In this document: in pieces, positions 1 through 5,975 of the stretch
Layout of the letters: every line of letters starts with the position of its first letter
Numbering within the stretch: position 1 is the first letter of the stretch
Assembly: GCA_964356135.1 (NCBI GenBank)
Contig: CAYHGV010000102.1
Coordinates: 1 to 10,272, forward strand
Source of the DNA: CAYHGV01 sp964356135
GTDB taxonomy: Bacteria; Hydrothermota; Tepidihabitantia; CAYHGV01
Reading direction: 5' to 3'
Length of the DNA: 10,272 nucleotides
Made by a program: the position numbers and the translations under genes
The notes under the pieces: model-generated
Database searches by the model: none
Told to the model about the DNA's origin: nothing
What the model saw: only the letters and a program-made list of their open reading frames with translations

Positions 1-1
1 G

Positions 2-145
2 TGGATAGTGAAGGGAAAAAGTGACGCCGTACTCGCTCGTGGAGACGAAAGTCAATTTTCTCCCCGAAGTAAACCTAAGACGATTCAGTCCTGGCATATG
101 TTCTATAATGTGGAAGGAATCCCTGTTGTCAAGTTTTTTCATTAA
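2..145 (+). CDS. 3' end of an unidentified protein gene (partial)
   Basis: The second reading frame is open from the left edge to a TAA at 143-145, giving about 47 residues that end in NVEGIPVVKFFH. The residue mix, with aromatic and charged residues interspersed and a hydrophobic IPVV strand, looks more protein-like than the competing ATG-started frame at 21-203, which overlaps the hutU start and promoter. I do not recognise the family. The stop lies 8 bp before the -35 box of the hutU promoter, which is where an upstream gene would be expected to end. Because the 5' part is missing, both function and reality are uncertain; it could also be a chance open frame. Confidence 0.4.
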   Translation, partial: WIVKGKSDAVLARGDESQFSPRSKPKTIQSWHMFYNVEGIPVVKFFH

Positions 146-152
146 GACCAGG

Positions 153-180
153 TTGACAAGACCGAAATTTTTTATAGACT
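153..180 (+). promoter_or_regulatory. Probable sigma-70-type promoter for hutU
   Basis: A perfect -35 box TTGACA (153-158) is followed after 16 bp by TAGACT (175-180), a 4/6 match to the -10 consensus; TATAGA at 173-178 is an alternative with a 14 bp spacer. The start of transcription would fall near 187, only about 10 nt before the ATG at 197. The -35 lies in the right half of a perfect 7 bp inverted repeat, TTGTCAA (126-132) / TTGACAA (153-159), which could be an operator, though this is only a possibility. Confidence 0.5.
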
Positions 181-196
181 CATTCCTGGATACCGT

Positions 197-1888
197 ATGG
201 TGAAAAAGACTGAAACCATTTCAAAGATTGAATACCAGCCGGTGCGGGCTGCGCGCGGCACGACTATTTCCTGCCGGGGCTGGCACCAGGAAGCGGCGCT
301 GCGAATGCTCATGAACAACCTTGACCAGGAAGTGGCGGAAAAGCCGGAGGAACTCGTCGTCTACGGCGGTTCGGGCAAAGCGGCGCGGAACTGGCAGTGC
401 TTTCATGCGATCGTCGCGGCTTTGAAAAAATTGGAAAACGATGAAACCCTGTTAGTCCAATCCGGCAAACCGGTCGGGATTTTCAAAACCCACTCATGGG
501 CGCCGCGGGTTTTGATCGCCAATTCTTTGCTGGTGCCGGCTTGGGCAACTTGGGATTACTTTCGTAAGCTGGAGGCGCTGGGTTTGATCATGTACGGGCA
601 GATGACCGCGGGCAGCTGGATTTATATCGGCACACAGGGAATTATTCAGGGAACCTACGAGACCTTTGCCGAATGCGCTAAGCGGCACTTCGGCGGCAGT
701 TTGCAGGGAAGGTGGGTTCTGACCGCAGGCATGGGTGGGATGTCCGGTGCCCAGCCGTTAGCGGTAACGATGAATGAAGGTGTGATTTTGGATGTCGAGG
801 TCGATTCCAAAAAAATCGAGCGGCGGATCAATCAGGGTTTTTGCGACCTGATAGTTGATACTCTGGATGAAGCGTTGAAATTGGTAGATGAAGCGGTGAA
901 GAAAAAAATTCCCCGGTCGATTGGTTTAGTCGGTAATGCTTCCGATATTCATCCGGAACTGGTGAAGCGGGGGATTGGACCGGACATAGTAACCGACCAG
1001 ACCTCTGCCCATGACGAGCTTAACGGTTATGTTCCGGGAAGAATGACCCTGGACCAGGCACTCGAGCTGCGCAGACGGAATCCGGAGGAGTATAAAAAGC
1101 GCGCTTATGAATCGATGGCGCGGCAGATGGAGGCGATGCTTGCACTGCAGCAGGGGGGTTCACAAGTTTTCGATTACGGCAACAATATCCGCGCCCAGGC
1201 AGAAAAAGCCGGAGTCAAGGATGCGTTTCGGATTCCAGGATTTGTCTTAGAGTATATCAGGCCGCTCTTCTGCCAGGGCAAAGGACCGTTCCGCTGGGTG
1301 GCGCTTTCCGGTAACAAAGAAGACATATATAAGACCGATGCGAAGGTTCTGGAGTTGTTTCCAGAGAATGATTCCTTAAGACGGTGGATAAATTTGGCTC
1401 AAAAAAAGATTCCGTTTCAGGGGTTGCCTGCCCGCATCTGCTGGCTGGGGCTGGGCGAGCGGGATAAGCTGGGGCTGGCGATGAATGCGATGGTGGGCGG
1501 CAAGAAGCTTGCCGCTCCCGTTGTCATCGGCCGGGACCATTTAGATTCGGGTTCGGTTGCTTCGCCCAATCGGGAGACGGAGAAGATGCTCGACGGGTCG
1601 GACGCGATTGCGGACTGGCCGATCCTCAATGGTCTCTTGAATGCGGTCTCGGGCGCATCCTGGGTTTCGGTTCACCACGGCGGCGGTGTGGGGATCGGGT
1701 ATTCGATTCATGCCGGGCAGGTGATTGTTGCCGACGGGACAAAAGAGATGGAGCCGCGGCTTCTGCGGGTTTTAACCAATGATCCGGGAATTGGCGTTGC
1801 CCGCCATGTTGATGCCGGCTACGAAGAAGCGAAACGGGTCGCGCGCGAAAAAAATCTTACAATCCCGATGATGGATGGGGGAAAATAG
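197..1888 (+). CDS. hutU: Urocanate hydratase (urocanase)
   Basis: Cytosolic enzyme of histidine degradation that hydrates urocanate to 4-imidazolone-5-propionate using tightly bound NAD+ as an electrophile. The 563-residue product has normal family length. The urocanase signature FQGLPARICW is present, with its essential cysteine at about residue 415 (Cys410 in the Pseudomonas enzyme). Other family blocks are visible: VYGGSGKAARNW near residue 56, the NAD-binding stretch LTAGMGGMSGAQP near 175, and VHHGGGVGIGYSIHAGQ near 493. The ATG at 197 gives the expected N-terminus but has no Shine-Dalgarno sequence, and the predicted leader is only about 10 nt, so initiation may be close to leaderless. 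No other hut gene (hutH, hutI, hutG) is in the window; the next gene downstream is unrelated. The family call is very secure. Confidence 0.97.
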   Translation: MVKKTETISKIEYQPVRAARGTTISCRGWHQEAALRMLMNNLDQEVAEKPEELVVYGGSGKAARNWQCFHAIVAALKKLENDETLLVQSGKPVGIFKTHSWAPRVLIANSLLVPAWATWDYFRKLEALGLIMYGQMTAGSWIYIGTQGIIQGTYETFAECAKRHFGGSLQGRWVLTAGMGGMSGAQPLAVTMNEGVILDVEVDSKKIERRINQGFCDLIVDTLDEALKLVDEAVKKKIPRSIGLVGNASDIHPELVKRGIGPDIVTDQTSAHDELNGYVPGRMTLDQALELRRRNPEEYKKRAYESMARQMEAMLALQQGGSQVFDYGNNIRAQAEKAGVKDAFRIPGFVLEYIRPLFCQGKGPFRWVALSGNKEDIYKTDAKVLELFPENDSLRRWINLAQKKIPFQGLPARICWLGLGERDKLGLAMNAMVGGKKLAAPVVIGRDHLDSGSVASPNRETEKMLDGSDAIADWPILNGLLNAVSGASWVSVHHGGGVGIGYSIHAGQVIVADGTKEMEPRLLRVLTNDPGIGVARHVDAGYEEAKRVAREKNLTIPMMDGGK

Positions 1889-1890
1889 CA

Positions 1891-2013
1891 ATGATCGAAA
1901 CTGAAGATGGAAGTAGCATTGATGGAGACCGAGAAAGACTGATGGAAAATGTATATGGAAAAATTGAGTGTACATCAATACAACAAAAATTTGAACACAA
2001 GGAGGTAAAATGA
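1891..2013 (+). CDS. Possible 40-residue small ORF overlapping the CAP gene start
   Basis: An ATG 2 bp after the hutU stop opens a 40-codon frame whose TGA overlaps the ATG of the next gene (ATGA at 2010-2013), the arrangement of translationally coupled genes. A purine-rich GGGGGAAAA stretch at the hutU end could serve as ribosome binding site. The product would be hydrophilic (begins MIETEDGSS, ends KFEHKEVK), without signal or membrane segment, and I recognise no family. The DNA has four loosely spaced ATGGA motifs, so it may be simple non-coding sequence. This is a weak call based on position rather than homology. Confidence 0.25.
   Translation: MIETEDGSSIDGDRERLMENVYGKIECTSIQQKFEHKEVK
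1999..2006 (+). promoter_or_regulatory. Strong Shine-Dalgarno of the CAP-domain gene
   Basis: AAGGAGGT lies 3 bp before the ATG at 2010, a near-complete anti-16S match that fixes this start. No convincing promoter was found in the 121 bp gap after hutU, so the gene may be read from the hutU promoter. Confidence 0.75.
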
Positions 2014-3239
2014 AGAAATTAGTACTGCTAACGCTCGGGATATTCCTGACGGCAAGTTTAGCCTGGGCAGGCAATGAAGGTATTATCGGTACTGCCGAGA
2101 GCAAGTGGATTGCGCCGGGCGAAGCGGCCAATAAGGTTTTACCCGGCGGTCCAATTATTCCGACTCGGGATGAGATTCTTCTCTGGCGGCTGCTTAATGA
2201 AGTGCGTGCCGACCCGAGCGGCGCGGGCTGGCCCCAATATCCCCCCGCCCAGCCACTGCAGATGAATTATCAGCTCACCGATGCGGCTCGGTTCCACAGC
2301 CAGGAGATGATCGACAATAACTACTTCGACCACGATTCGAAGGACAAAAATGGCAATAGCTATGAAGATGCCTTCGAGAGGATCGCGCGGTTCGGCTATG
2401 AGACCGAAGGGCCCCTAGGAGAAAATATCGCCGGTTGTGGAACGGTGGCAATGGCGGTGGACCTTTGGCTGAACAGCACTGGACATCGGGAGAACATCAT
2501 GCGCAAAGAATATTCCGAGATCGGCATCGGAATAAAAAATGGCGGCCCGTATGGCAAGATGTTCACCAACGATTTTGGCTATCGTTCCATTCACTTCGAC
2601 CTGGCGATCACCGACCCGGATTCCGACCTCTGGTGGCGACCGGACGGTAATGCGGTTATATTTTCGGCGATGATTACTAATCTCGGCAAGACCCATGCTT
2701 TTCCAGTTTATGTCGCTTTTTACGATGGCGACCCGAAGCAGGGAGGGATTCTTATTGCTGAACCGGAATCGATTCCTTCGATTATTTCCAATGACGAAAA
2801 GGCATTAGCCGAGGTGCGCTGGGTGCCGCCTTCAGGCGGTTTGCATCAGATTTTCGTAGTCGTTGACCCGAAAGATGAATTCAACGAAACCAATGAGAAC
2901 GATAATAGCGCTTCGTTTCCGGTCGTGCTTGGTGTTGAAGATGCTTTCGGTTCGCAGCCGATTGTGCCGGTCGTTGAGTGTCGGCCGAACCCGGCAGCTG
3001 CCCGGACCGAAATTGCATACGCAGTCAATACCAACGGCCCGGTCAATCTCGCGGTTTATAACAGTGCCGGTCAGTTAGTAAAACTACTGACGAACGGCGA
3101 AAAAAGTCCGGGCAGGTTTCAGGTGGTCTGGAATGGAGAGAATGATTCAGGTCAGACGGTTCCGGGAGGAGTCTATTTTGTAAGACTGGTAACTCCCCAT
3201 TACCAGCTCGTGGAAAAAGTCATCCGGCTGGTGAATTAG
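2010..3239 (+). CDS. Secreted CAP (SCP/PR-1-like) protein with CARDB and FlgD-type Ig C-terminus
   Basis: 409-residue exported protein. Residues 1-20 form a classic signal peptide: KK, a hydrophobic core LVLLTLGIFL, and likely cleavage after AWA. Residues ~50-195 are a CAP domain with its conserved cavity residues: ARFHSQEM (His96), FDHDS, GENIA (Glu138), and W-NSTGHRENIM (His159) followed by SEIGIG. Residues ~195-310 resemble a CARDB adhesion module (ITNLGKT, VVVDPKDEFNETNENDN). Residues ~320-409 form a FlgD-type Ig fold of the kind found at the C-termini of many exported proteins in Bacteroidota-like and candidate phyla (RPNPA, VYNSAGQLVKLL, W-G--DSGQ-VPGGVYFVRL), probably a secretion or anchoring module. 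Bacterial CAP proteins are secreted but their biochemical role is mostly unknown, so no substrate is proposed. The gene follows hutU in the same direction but shares no obvious pathway with it. Confidence 0.9.
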   Translation: MKKLVLLTLGIFLTASLAWAGNEGIIGTAESKWIAPGEAANKVLPGGPIIPTRDEILLWRLLNEVRADPSGAGWPQYPPAQPLQMNYQLTDAARFHSQEMIDNNYFDHDSKDKNGNSYEDAFERIARFGYETEGPLGENIAGCGTVAMAVDLWLNSTGHRENIMRKEYSEIGIGIKNGGPYGKMFTNDFGYRSIHFDLAITDPDSDLWWRPDGNAVIFSAMITNLGKTHAFPVYVAFYDGDPKQGGILIAEPESIPSIISNDEKALAEVRWVPPSGGLHQIFVVVDPKDEFNETNENDNSASFPVVLGVEDAFGSQPIVPVVECRPNPAAARTEIAYAVNTNGPVNLAVYNSAGQLVKLLTNGEKSPGRFQVVWNGENDSGQTVPGGVYFVRLVTPHYQLVEKVIRLVN

Positions 3240-3274
3240 GGGTATCAGGGTTAACAGTTTTTTTTAAGATTTCC

Positions 3275-3303
3275 TTGACGCGGTAAGTGTTTTCGTCTAT
3301 AGT
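3275..3303 (+). promoter_or_regulatory. Near-consensus promoter of the methylmalonyl-CoA mutase/epimerase operon
   Basis: TTGACG (3275-3280), a 17 bp spacer and TATAGT (3298-3303) match the sigma-70 consensus at 5/6 in both boxes. Transcription would begin around 3309-3311, only ~5 nt before the ATG at 3315. The TTG at 3303 overlaps the -10 box and so cannot be in the transcript. Confidence 0.75.
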
Positions 3304-3314
3304 TGGGCGACGAT

Positions 3315-4877
3315 ATGAAAAGCCCGAACTGCAAGGAAACATACGTTCCCAATGACCTCGAAGAATTCGATTATGAGCGGGATTTAGGTTCACCAGGCGA
3401 ATATCCCTATACACGGGGAATTTATCCGACGATGTATCGGGGGCGGCTCTGGACAATGCGCCAATATGCCGGTTATGGAACCGCCCGGGAGACCAATCGG
3501 CGGTTTCGCTATCTCTTATCACAAGGACAGACCGGTCTCTCGGTTGCTTTTGACTTACCCACCCAGTTAGGGTATGATTCAGACCACCCCTTAGCCGAAG
3601 GCGAAATCGGCCGGACCGGGGTGGCGGTAAGCACGCTCGACGATCTGGCAGAACTTTTTTTGGGGATCCCGCTCGACCAGGTTACGACTTCGATGACGAT
3701 CAATGCGACCGCACCAATACTGTTTGCGATGTATGTGGTGCTGGCACAGCGGCGGGGATTTTCTCTTAACAATCTCGGCGGGACGGTTCAGAACGATATT
3801 TTAAAGGAATATTTAGCTCGAGGTAATTACATTTTTCCCATTCAACCTTCACTTCGTTTGGCAACCGATATCTGGGAATACTGCCTTCGGTATCTGCCCA
3901 AGTGGCACATGGTTTCCATCTCCGGGTATCACATCCGGGAAGCAGGTTCAACGGCAGTCGAGGAACTGGCATTTACGATTGCCAACGGCATAACCTATGT
4001 CGAAGAGGCGATACGGCGCGGCTTAGCGGTGGATGAGTTTGGACCGCATCTTTCTTTTTTCTTTGGTGCCCACAACAACCTCTTAGAAGAGATTGCCAAG
4101 TTCCGGGCTTGCCGCCGGATCTGGGCGCGAATTATGAAGGAGCGGTTTGGTGCCCGCGACCCGCGGTCGTGCGCCCTGCAATTCCATACTCAGACCTGCG
4201 GTTCGACTCTGACCGCCCGGCAGCCGGAGAATAATATCGTGCGGGTTGCACTCCAGTCGCTCGCGGCGGTGTTTGGCGGCACCCAGAGTCTCCACACGAA
4301 TTCTTTCGACGAAGCCTTGGCACTCCCGACCGAAAAAGCGGTAGAAATCGCTTTGCGTACCCAGCAGATTATCGCTTACGAAAGCGGAGTTGTTGAAACC
4401 GCCGATCCCTTAGGGGGGTCGTATTATCTTGAGTCGCTCACGAATAAAATTGAAAAAGAGGCTGTGACGTTGATAGAGGAAATCGAGCGCCGGGGTGGTG
4501 CGGTGCGCAGTTTAGAACAGGGTTTTATGCAGCGGACCATCGAGGATTCAGCGTATCGCGACCAAAAAGAGCTGGAGGAGAAACAGCAGACGATTGTCGG
4601 CGTCAACATCTTTCAAGATGAAGGTGTCCGACCTGCGGCGATCCTTAGAATTTCGCCCGGCCTGGAACGGAAAAGAAGGGCAACGGTGGCGCAATTTAAA
4701 AGAAAGCGGAAAGCTAGGCAGTTGAAAGCAATTCTTGATAATCTCAGACAAGCCGCCCAGGGCAGCGAAAACCTCATGCCGGTTATCATTGCGTGCGTTG
4801 AACGTGGTGCCAGCTTAGGAGAGGTTTCAGACATCCTGCGCGGGGTCTTCGGCAGCTATGATACTGACCGGTCTTGA
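3315..4877 (+). CDS. mcmA1: Methylmalonyl-CoA mutase, catalytic (large-subunit N-terminal) chain
   Basis: Interconverts (R)-methylmalonyl-CoA and succinyl-CoA with adenosylcobalamin. The 520-residue chain is the TIM-barrel substrate-binding domain only: there is no C-terminal B12-binding DxHxxG domain, so it must pair with a separate cobalamin-binding subunit, a split architecture known from archaea and several bacteria. Markers are PYTRGIYPTMYRGRLWTMRQYAG (residues 31-53), FDLPTQLGYDSDHP, and TVQNDILKEYLARG. Residues that distinguish the methylmalonyl enzyme from isobutyryl-CoA mutase are retained: Tyr51 (Tyr89 of the Propionibacterium enzyme), Arg181 (Arg207) and His206 (His244). A TTG 12 bp upstream (3303) would add four residues but lies in the -10 box, so the ATG is chosen; there is no Shine-Dalgarno and the mRNA is probably leaderless. 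It overlaps the epimerase gene by 20 bp. The B12 subunit and the MeaB-type chaperone are not in the window. Confidence 0.95.
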   Translation: MKSPNCKETYVPNDLEEFDYERDLGSPGEYPYTRGIYPTMYRGRLWTMRQYAGYGTARETNRRFRYLLSQGQTGLSVAFDLPTQLGYDSDHPLAEGEIGRTGVAVSTLDDLAELFLGIPLDQVTTSMTINATAPILFAMYVVLAQRRGFSLNNLGGTVQNDILKEYLARGNYIFPIQPSLRLATDIWEYCLRYLPKWHMVSISGYHIREAGSTAVEELAFTIANGITYVEEAIRRGLAVDEFGPHLSFFFGAHNNLLEEIAKFRACRRIWARIMKERFGARDPRSCALQFHTQTCGSTLTARQPENNIVRVALQSLAAVFGGTQSLHTNSFDEALALPTEKAVEIALRTQQIIAYESGVVETADPLGGSYYLESLTNKIEKEAVTLIEEIERRGGAVRSLEQGFMQRTIEDSAYRDQKELEEKQQTIVGVNIFQDEGVRPAAILRISPGLERKRRATVAQFKRKRKARQLKAILDNLRQAAQGSENLMPVIIACVERGASLGEVSDILRGVFGSYDTDRS

Positions 4878-5265
4878 TCATATCGGGATTGTAGTAAAGT
4901 CGGTCGACCAGGCGTTAGGCTTTTTTTCCAAAACCCTGGGGCTTGCAGCCGGTTCGGTGGTAGAATCGGCTGACTATCAGGTGAAGCTCGCTAAACTCGA
5001 GCTCGGTGAAACGATCATTGAACTTATCGAACCGTTATCCCGGGATTCATCCATTGCCTCATTTTTGAAAAATCGGAGGGAGGGCGTGCACCATATTGCA
5101 ATCAGGGTAAACAATATCGAAGCGGCACTGAGCGAGTTAAAAAATTCCGGAATCGAACTGATCGATGAAAAACCGAGACGAGACGCTTCCGACAGGAAGA
5201 TTGCGTTTATTGCACCACAGAGTTGTCATGGAGTGCTGATTGAGTTATGTGAATCGGAACCATAG
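4858..5265 (+). CDS. mce: Methylmalonyl-CoA epimerase
   Basis: Small cytosolic metalloenzyme of the vicinal oxygen chelate (glyoxalase) superfamily that interconverts (S)- and (R)-methylmalonyl-CoA, linking the propionyl-CoA carboxylase product to the mutase. The 135-residue chain shows two beta-alpha-beta repeats. Metal-ligand positions are visible: His8 in LDHIGIVV, Glu55 in IELIEPL (a Gln in the Propionibacterium enzyme), His79 in VHHIAIRV, and Glu129 in VLIELCE. The start ATG lies inside the last 20 bp of the mutase gene, so the two are translationally coupled and transcribed together. Downstream, a GGGGGT ribosome site 8 bp ahead of the next ATG shows that the operon formerly continued into the broken PLP-enzyme gene at 5278. 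Confidence 0.95.
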   Translation: MILTGLDHIGIVVKSVDQALGFFSKTLGLAAGSVVESADYQVKLAKLELGETIIELIEPLSRDSSIASFLKNRREGVHHIAIRVNNIEAALSELKNSGIELIDEKPRRDASDRKIAFIAPQSCHGVLIELCESEP

Positions 5266-5277
5266 GGGGTATCAATT

Positions 5278-5454
5278 ATGAAGAAAGCCACCCAGGTTGT
5301 GCACGGCAAAAAGATTTCGGTTGATCATTCAACGCGTGCGCTGTCGGTGCCTATTTTTCAGAGCGCTGTTTTTACTTTTGAGAATGCAGAGCAGGGTGCG
5401 GCACTCTTTGCCGGTTGTCTTGTGGTCACTAAGAATCTGATTGGCACGAGCTAG
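5278..5454 (+). pseudogene. N-terminal remnant of a cystathionine gamma-synthase/methionine gamma-lyase-type gene
   Basis: The ATG at 5278 follows GGGGGT and opens a frame starting MKKATQVVHG and continuing through SVPIFQSAVFTFENAEQG to ALFAG (codon 46, ending 5415). This is the standard N-terminus of Cys/Met-metabolism PLP enzymes of the methionine gamma-lyase/cystathionine gamma-synthase type, where a GE-x-Y-x-YTR stretch should follow. Instead 12 unrelated codons follow and the frame stops at TAG 5452-5454, a codon supplied by the left end of the inserted element. Those codons are the reverse strand of the fbp fragment. At least ~340 codons, including the PLP lysine, are missing, so the 58-residue product cannot be active. 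It belonged to the mutase/epimerase transcription unit. A distant intact relative lies at 5976. Confidence 0.85.
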
Positions 5455-5661
5455 TGTGGTGTTTCCGACATTTCTTGACAATAGAAAGCCGGTAATTTTG
5501 ATCTGAAGCGGGTAGGGTTCCAATATACACCGGTGGAATTTGATTATGCCGTATGTAAAGGTATTTAGAAAACACCACACTAAAATATTGGGATGGGAAC
5601 TTGCGTGGCCTACAGAACCACCACTATCAGCCTTGATTACTGACAAAGTAATCTTTTCCAT
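5410..5661 (-). pseudogene. fbp: 5' remnant of fructose-1,6-bisphosphate aldolase/phosphatase (class V), split by a MITE
   Basis: On the minus strand an ATG (5661-5659) preceded by AAGGAGG (5666-5672) begins MEKITLSVIKAD and continues GGSVGHASSHPNI, the hallmark N-terminus of the bifunctional archaeal/deep-branching FBP aldolase/phosphatase; Asp12 and His19 match its first metal ligands. The frame is broken at codon 27 by the element at 5452-5582. Deleting that element with one TA gives HPNIL-ARANQILSDHKTTG, in frame, as the family helix should read. The sequence then abuts the PLP-enzyme fragment around 5410-5415, and the remaining ~320 codons are gone. The intact enzyme makes fructose 6-phosphate in gluconeogenesis from triose phosphates; this copy is dead. 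Residue 13 is Ser where the family usually has a hydrophobic or small residue. The promoter and ribosome site remain intact. Confidence 0.8.
5452..5582. mobile_element. MITE-like non-autonomous element, copy 1, with TA target duplication
   Basis: The core 5454-5580 (127 bp) begins GTGTGGTGTTT and ends with the exact reverse complement AAACACCACAC; beyond these 11 bp the inverted repeats continue imperfectly to about 31 bp (…CTT-ACA). TA flanks both sides (5452-5453 and 5581-5582). Removing the core plus one TA restores the interrupted fbp reading frame, which demonstrates insertion and defines the boundaries. TA duplication with short inverted repeats is the signature of IS630/Tc1/mariner-type transposition. 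There is no ORF for a transposase, so it would have depended on a transposase supplied elsewhere. Its TAG end provides the stop codon of the truncated PLP-enzyme ORF. Confidence 0.85.
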
Positions 5662-5678
5662 CAAACCTCCTTAAATTC

Positions 5679-5706
5679 ATTATAGCCATCAATAATACAT
5701 TGTCAA
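5679..5706 (-). promoter_or_regulatory. Intact consensus promoter of the fbp remnant
   Basis: Read on the minus strand: TTGACA (5706-5701), a 16 bp spacer, and TATAAT (5684-5679). Both boxes are perfect consensus. The start would fall near 5672, so the leader is about 11 nt and consists essentially of the Shine-Dalgarno. If still active, it makes RNA antisense to the PLP-enzyme remnant and possibly to the end of mce. Confidence 0.75.
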
Positions 5707-5757
5707 AACGAAAAAGCGTCACAAAATTAATTGATAAAAAGAGTGATTCGAATATCC

Positions 5758-5887
5758 TAGTGTGGTGTTTCCAACATTTCTTTACATTTGAAAACTTGTC
5801 ATTTCGACCTGGGGCGCATACTATTCTAATAACCATCTACGAGATTTCACGAAGGTAAATGTAAAGTTATTAAGAAAACACCACACT
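5758..5887. mobile_element. MITE-like non-autonomous element, copy 2
   Basis: Same family and orientation as the copy at 5452-5582. The left end TAGTGTGGTGTTTCC-ACATTTCTT is nearly identical to the left end of copy 1 and the right end (TTAAGAAAACACCACACT) resembles its right end, while the central ~65 bp differ completely. Total length is the same within 1-2 bp. The inverted repeats extend to ~31 bp, including TTTACATTT in both arms. TA is present on the left (5758-5759), but on the right the element is followed by TC, so the target duplication is lost or mutated. It lies between the divergent promoters of the fbp remnant and the amino-acid operon. No ORF inside. Confidence 0.8.
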
Positions 5888-5926
5888 CGAGCGACCCGAC
5901 CAGTTGCTGAAGAAATATTATCGCTA

Positions 5927-5955
5927 TTGACATTCCTTAAATTTTAGTCTAGAAT
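5927..5955 (+). promoter_or_regulatory. Promoter of the sulfhydrylase-thrC-apgM operon
   Basis: TTGACA (5927-5932), a 17 bp spacer and TAGAAT (5950-5955) are 6/6 and 5/6 consensus. Transcription would begin near 5962, giving a ~14 nt leader that contains the Shine-Dalgarno TAGGAGG (5964-5970) and little else, so a riboswitch or attenuator (such as a SAM riboswitch) cannot fit between promoter and gene. Element copy 2 ends 39 bp upstream of the -35 box. Confidence 0.8.
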
Positions 5956-5975
5956 TATCACCATAGGAGGATCCG

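Noticed and set aside
103..108. Perfect TATAAT near the left edge
   Set aside because: No -35 match at 16-18 bp upstream, and it lies inside the probable 3' end of a coding region; TTGACA at 153 is better placed for hutU.
21..203. A 60-codon ATG-started frame before hutU
   Set aside because: It runs over the hutU promoter and start, has no ribosome site, and the alternative frame 2-145 looks more protein-like.
1964..1992. TTGAGT as a -35 box for the CAP gene
   Set aside because: The sequence 16-18 bp downstream (AAATTT region) is not a credible -10.
3240..3270. T8 run (3258-3265) after the CAP gene as an intrinsic terminator
   Set aside because: The only stem ahead of it (CTGGTG/TATCAG) has two wobble pairs and ends about 11 nt before the T run, so I could not support a terminator.
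3303..3314. TTG start adding four residues to the mutase
   Set aside because: The TTG overlaps the -10 box TATAGT, so it would not be transcribed; ATG 3315 is the first usable start.
5627..5836. A 69-codon minus-strand frame across element copy 2
   Set aside because: It covers the fbp promoter and part of the element in another frame, and resembles no protein.
5452..5887. Two short repeats 175 bp apart as a CRISPR or tandem repeat
   Set aside because: Only two copies, ~130 bp each with inverted ends and different centres; TA flanks and the repaired fbp frame show transposition instead.
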